From assembly GCA_021163585.1 (NCBI GenBank), contig JAGGTW010000112.1:1-8264 (forward strand): a stretch of DNA of 8,264 bases, written 5' to 3'. The stretch comes from Desulfurococcales archaeon. GTDB lineage: Archaea > Thermoproteota > Thermoprotei_A > Sulfolobales > NBVN01. Each line of letters opens with the position of its first letter. Positions within the stretch are counted from its first letter, which is position 1. The notes under the pieces are model-generated. The model had not been told where the DNA came from. It saw only the letters and a list, made by a program, of their open reading frames with translations, and did no database searches. Positions 5,401 through 8,264 of the stretch are shown piece after piece. The position numbers and the translations under genes were made by a program.

Positions 5401-7260
5401 TTACGGTGACAGCTCAGTTACTTTCTCGAGACTAGGAATAACGAAATCTAGCCCTAATTTTTCTAGTGTAGACCTTCTCGGTATGCCTCTATGATCCCAG
5501 CCCCTCAATTCGTAGTACTTATCAAGTAGTGTATGATATTTATCGATCTCTAATTTAGCTCCAGCAAACGGTCCTTTAGTCAGAGACTCTTCAAACCATC
5601 TCCTAGGCGGAATGTCTAGCTCCCTGCTCCAGTCCAGCCCCGCAGCCAAGTACTCTCGCACCCAAAACGCTCTTATCAATGTATATATTCGGTGTGCAAT
5701 CGTGTAGATGTCGTCCCACGTAAATGCAACTCCTGTAGCTGCTTTAAGTAGCTTAGGGTAGTACTCGAGGTCGAGACCAACCTCAACCCAGGGCAGTCTG
5801 CAGGTAGTTAATGACTCGAACATGCCGCCACGAATATTCTGCATCCAGACAAGTTTTTCTGCCTTCTCCGGGTTGTAACTGAGCCTGCCCTCCCTACCCA
5901 TCTGTATTTCAACAGATATTAGCCATGCGTCCTTGTGGTGCGCACCTATAGGTGAGGTGCCGTACGCTAGAGCCATACCTGGAGCCGTATGGCAGTCGTA
6001 AGCAGATACTTCAAGACCCTTAACGTGTATTGCAAACCTAGCAGCATCATCACCTAGCTTCTCTGACGCGTACTTTACCCCCTCAGCTAGCAGAGCACCT
6101 ACTCCCTCTCTCTCAATAATTTTTCTGACTAAGTCGACAGCTGCTCTAAAATCACCCCACTCTATTTTTTCGTCTATCAACTTCTTTTCCGCTGCCTCCA
6201 TAGCAAACGCGATGTTAGAGCCCAAGCTAATCGTGTCTAGGCCTAAGTCGTCAGCCAAGTTGTTCAGATACGACACCTTGTCAAGGTCATCTAAACCTAT
6301 GTTGGAGCCCAGCATTGCGACGTTTTCGTAGTCGAGTTCAGCTTTAGTTACACCCATGTCAGTTCTTGCCTCAACCATCATGCCGCACGGCATATTGCAG
6401 TTAGGGCAGCCTTTCTGAGAGATCTTCATTTTTTCCATAACGTCCCCACTAATCTTGTCAGCATGCTCGAAGACACCTTCTCTGAAGTTATACGTCGGAA
6501 GTACGGAATTAGTATTGGACCAGATAATGGTGGCCATAGTACCTTGCCTAATCCAGAAGTCGTAGTTCTTGGACTCCTTGACCTTTTTGAGGGCCTCTGA
6601 ACCAAGCTTTATTAATTCACCTCTGTCTGCTGGCTCAGGAAGTTCATCACCCCTAACGACAACTGCCTTTACCTTTTTGACACCCATGACAGCACCCATT
6701 CCTGGCCTTCCAGCAGATCTTCCATACTCGCTTAGGACTGTAGCGTACTTAACCAGTTTTTCGCCAGCAGGCCCGATCAGTAAGGTACCCACATCCTTAC
6801 CGAATTCTCTGATAAGCTTATCCTCTGTTTCATGAGTCCCAAGACCCCATAAGTCATCAGCACTTCTAAAGTCTACTTTACCACGCTCTATGTAAAGTAC
6901 GACAGGTCTGCGCGCAGCTCCCTTAATCACTATAGCGTCATATCCTGCCTTCCTGATCTCTACAGACGCTTTAGTACCGATATTTCCGTCTCCGTAGCCG
7001 TTGGTTAGAGGGGACTTAGCAGCAATAACTAATTTCCCTGATGAAGGTAGTGGGTATCCTGTTAGCGGTCCAGTAGCTAAGATCAGGCTGTTATTAGGTG
7101 AGATAGGATCTGTACCGGGCTCTATGAGGTCCCATAAAAGTCTTACTGCAAGCCCTCTACCGCCCAAATATGTGGGTAAGTAGTCTTTGTGGATGCCGGA
7201 CTCGCTGAATTTTTCGTTGGTTAAGTCGATAATCAATAACTTCCCGGACCAACCATGCAT
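5401..7260 (-). CDS. Aldehyde ferredoxin oxidoreductase (tungsten pterin enzyme)
   Basis: A 619-residue cytoplasmic AOR-family enzyme, expected to oxidise aldehydes to acids with ferredoxin as acceptor, using a tungsten bis-pterin and one [4Fe-4S] cluster. Seen: the family N-terminus MHGWSGKLLIIDLTN, GGRGLAVRLL, GPLTGYPLPSSG, the AGRPGMGAVMG block (183-193), and cluster ligands Cys285, Cys288, Cys292 (CPNCNMPC) and Cys487. The first pterin motif DxxGLD is intact (DDLGLD, 337-342). The second, normally DxxGLC, reads ESLTTC (482-487): the cluster Cys remains but Asp and Gly-Leu are changed. Glu312 (YENVAMLG) and His441/442 (GAHHKDA) correspond to the active-site Glu and His of Pyrococcus AOR. 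Length matches the family (about 605-620). Substrate cannot be told from sequence. No ferredoxin or MoaD-like gene is adjacent. Divergent from the phosphoribosyltransferase gene. Confidence 0.94.
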   Translation of the reverse strand: MHGWSGKLLIIDLTNEKFSESGIHKDYLPTYLGGRGLAVRLLWDLIEPGTDPISPNNSLILATGPLTGYPLPSSGKLVIAAKSPLTNGYGDGNIGTKASVEIRKAGYDAIVIKGAARRPVVLYIERGKVDFRSADDLWGLGTHETEDKLIREFGKDVGTLLIGPAGEKLVKYATVLSEYGRSAGRPGMGAVMGVKKVKAVVVRGDELPEPADRGELIKLGSEALKKVKESKNYDFWIRQGTMATIIWSNTNSVLPTYNFREGVFEHADKISGDVMEKMKISQKGCPNCNMPCGMMVEARTDMGVTKAELDYENVAMLGSNIGLDDLDKVSYLNNLADDLGLDTISLGSNIAFAMEAAEKKLIDEKIEWGDFRAAVDLVRKIIEREGVGALLAEGVKYASEKLGDDAARFAIHVKGLEVSAYDCHTAPGMALAYGTSPIGAHHKDAWLISVEIQMGREGRLSYNPEKAEKLVWMQNIRGGMFESLTTCRLPWVEVGLDLEYYPKLLKAATGVAFTWDDIYTIAHRIYTLIRAFWVREYLAAGLDWSRELDIPPRRWFEESLTKGPFAGAKLEIDKYHTLLDKYYELRGWDHRGIPRRSTLEKLGLDFVIPSLEKVTELSP

Positions 7261-7281
7261 TAGGAATTCCCAAAATCACTT

Positions 7282-7300
7282 CATAAGTAAAGATTAAATA
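7282..7300 (-). promoter_or_regulatory. AOR promoter region
   Basis: Two overlapping TATA-like boxes lie on the minus strand: TTTACTTATG, 22-31 bases before the AOR ATG (leaderless start), and TATTTAATC, 32-40 bases before it (leader of about ten bases). Six-base arms TAAGTA (7284-7289) and TACTTA (7299-7304) flank the second box as an inverted repeat with a nine-base spacer. No convincing Shine-Dalgarno sequence precedes the start. Confidence 0.4.
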
Positions 7301-7324
7301 CTTACCTCAAGGCGGAAGACTACA

Positions 7325-7340
7325 AAAGTTTATGAACTTT
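7325..7340. promoter_or_regulatory. TATA box of the phosphoribosyltransferase inside a 16-bp palindrome
   Basis: AAAGTT (7325-7330) and AACTTT (7335-7340) are exact reverse complements around TATG. The plus-strand box GTTTATGA (7328-7335) sits at the centre, about 35 bases before the ATG at 7367, giving a predicted start near 7357 and a leader of about ten bases containing GGGAG. A regulator bound here would block TBP. Six-base arms can arise by chance in A/T-rich DNA. Confidence 0.4.
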
Positions 7341-7366
7341 ACCTTACTTTATTTTGAGGGAGTTTC

Positions 7367-8038
7367 ATGGGTAAGGTACCAACCAGGCTGGTTAGTTGGG
7401 AAGACATTGTTGAATGGTCAAGGGGTTTAGCTATTAAAGTTAGGGAGTCGAATTACAAACCCGATGTGATCATAGCGGTGGCTAGAGGAGGATTCGTACC
7501 TGCTCGACTACTGTGTGATTTCCTCAATGTTGAGAACTTAATTTCTATTCAGAGTCAGCACTGGACTGAGGCTGCTAAGGCAGCGGAGAAGGCTATTATT
7601 AAGTTTGCCTATGAATTAGACCTGAGCGGGAAGAAAGCGCTTTTGGTTGATGATATTGTTGATACTGGAGAGTCACTAATATTAGCTAGAGACTTTATCT
7701 TGAAGCACTGGAAACCTGCTGAGCTTAGGATAGCTACTCTACAGTGGATCTCGCCTGTTGCTAAGCTAAAACCTGATTACTACTACATAGAAGTAACTGA
7801 GTGGATATGGTTCCAGTACCCGTGGACTAGATTAGAAGATACTTTTCAGTTTATGAAGAGGATGATCAGCGAGGAGGGCAAGCATAAAAAAGTCTGGTCA
7901 TATGATGAATTGGTTGGGAAGTTCCTTGAATGGTATGAAATAGATGTTGGTGAAAAATACTTTAGAGAAGCTATTAGATTGCTAATTGAGGAAGGTATTC
8001 TAGAATTACATGATGATATGTACTACTACAGGGGTTAG
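7367..8038 (+). CDS. Purine-type phosphoribosyltransferase with winged-helix-like C-terminus
   Basis: A 223-residue protein of the type I phosphoribosyltransferase fold, expected to transfer phosphoribose from PRPP to a nucleobase (hypoxanthine, guanine or xanthine most likely) in the cytoplasm. Seen: AVARGGFVPARLL (37-49, the PPi-loop region), the 13-residue PRPP motif ALLVDDIVDTGES (91-103) with its acidic pair Asp95-Asp96, and an aromatic WIWFQYPW (146-153) that matches the base-binding hood of xanthine/hypoxanthine enzymes. The last 45-50 residues (about 176-223) have the pattern helix, helix, helix, short hairpin (YFREAIRLLIEEGILEL then DDMYYYRG), like a winged helix. They may bind nucleic acid, or only be a family-specific lid or oligomer domain. 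ATG 7367 is preceded by GGGAG. The exact base specificity is not visible. Divergently arranged with AOR. Confidence 0.85.
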   Translation: MGKVPTRLVSWEDIVEWSRGLAIKVRESNYKPDVIIAVARGGFVPARLLCDFLNVENLISIQSQHWTEAAKAAEKAIIKFAYELDLSGKKALLVDDIVDTGESLILARDFILKHWKPAELRIATLQWISPVAKLKPDYYYIEVTEWIWFQYPWTRLEDTFQFMKRMISEEGKHKKVWSYDELVGKFLEWYEIDVGEKYFREAIRLLIEEGILELHDDMYYYRG

Positions 8039-8147
8039 TGAGTTAAGTACCTGCGGCTGTAGCGTAATTAAGGGGCGGGAGGATTGGTGCGAGCTTGCCT
8101 TCTATTTAGTTAACTATGATTAATTGCCCCAAGACGTCCACTATGCG

Positions 8148-8264
8148 TCAGCTAGGAATGGTCTCCTTAAGCCTCTCCTCAGCTAAAACCCTAGCTTCTT
8201 CTAATATTTTTCTTGCCTCACCTTCTGCTTTTACTGTATAGCTGGGCTCTCCAAGTGCTGGTAA
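8148..8264 (-). CDS. C-terminal end of an unidentified protein (partial)
   Basis: An open frame entering from the right edge codes for 38 residues and ends at TGA (8150-8148). It begins LPALGEPSYTVKAEGEARKI and continues as a charged, Ala/Glu/Arg-rich amphipathic helix ending KETIPS. The codon choice and composition look like real coding sequence of this genome, and it converges on the phosphoribosyltransferase gene with a gap of 109 bases. I do not recognise the family. The EGEARKILEEA stretch recalls helical tails found in many unrelated proteins and is not diagnostic. Confidence 0.6.
   Translation of the reverse strand, partial: LPALGEPSYTVKAEGEARKILEEARVLAEERLKETIPS

Overview
The window looks like chromosomal DNA of a hyperthermophilic archaeon, most likely a crenarchaeon (Thermoproteota, Desulfurococcales-like). 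This rests on the gene content (archaeal ribose-1,5-bisphosphate isomerase, a tungsten-type aldehyde ferredoxin oxidoreductase, an archaeal purine-type phosphoribosyltransferase, an archaeal-style isoleucyl-tRNA synthetase). It also rests on TATA-like boxes 20-40 bases upstream of start codons, several of which lack a Shine-Dalgarno sequence. The assignment below domain level is inference.

Layout. Positions 35-2036, minus strand: two tandem, overlapping paralogues of the eIF2B/R15P-isomerase family. The downstream copy (35-1033) keeps the catalytic Cys and Asp of ribose-1,5-bisphosphate isomerase; the upstream copy (from about 2036) has Ser in place of the Cys and is probably a non-catalytic or translation-factor-like paralogue. 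Positions 2096-2230, plus strand: a short decayed reading frame resembling the end of a VapC-type PIN-domain toxin. Positions 2225-5206, minus: isoleucyl-tRNA synthetase. Positions 5207-5400: the most interesting non-coding stretch, with a GC-rich segment that can fold on the minus strand into a hairpin containing a standard kink-turn (L7Ae-type) motif, preceded by a box A and a perfect 9-bp inverted repeat. Positions 5401-7260, minus: aldehyde ferredoxin oxidoreductase. Positions 7261-7366: divergent promoter region. Positions 7367-8038, plus: a phosphoribosyltransferase with a C-terminal winged-helix-like extension. Positions 8148-8264, minus: the C-terminal end of an unidentified protein that runs off the window.

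How the genes relate. R15P isomerase belongs to the archaeal AMP/pentose-bisphosphate salvage route (AMP phosphorylase, R15P isomerase, type III RuBisCO), and the phosphoribosyltransferase also handles phosphoribosyl compounds; their proximity is suggestive only. The other genes are housekeeping (ileS) or peptide/aldehyde metabolism (AOR). No mobile element, CRISPR array, tRNA or rRNA was seen. No multi-gene novel system is evident; the strongest candidates for something undescribed are the kink-turn RNA upstream of ileS and the active/inactive isomerase pair.
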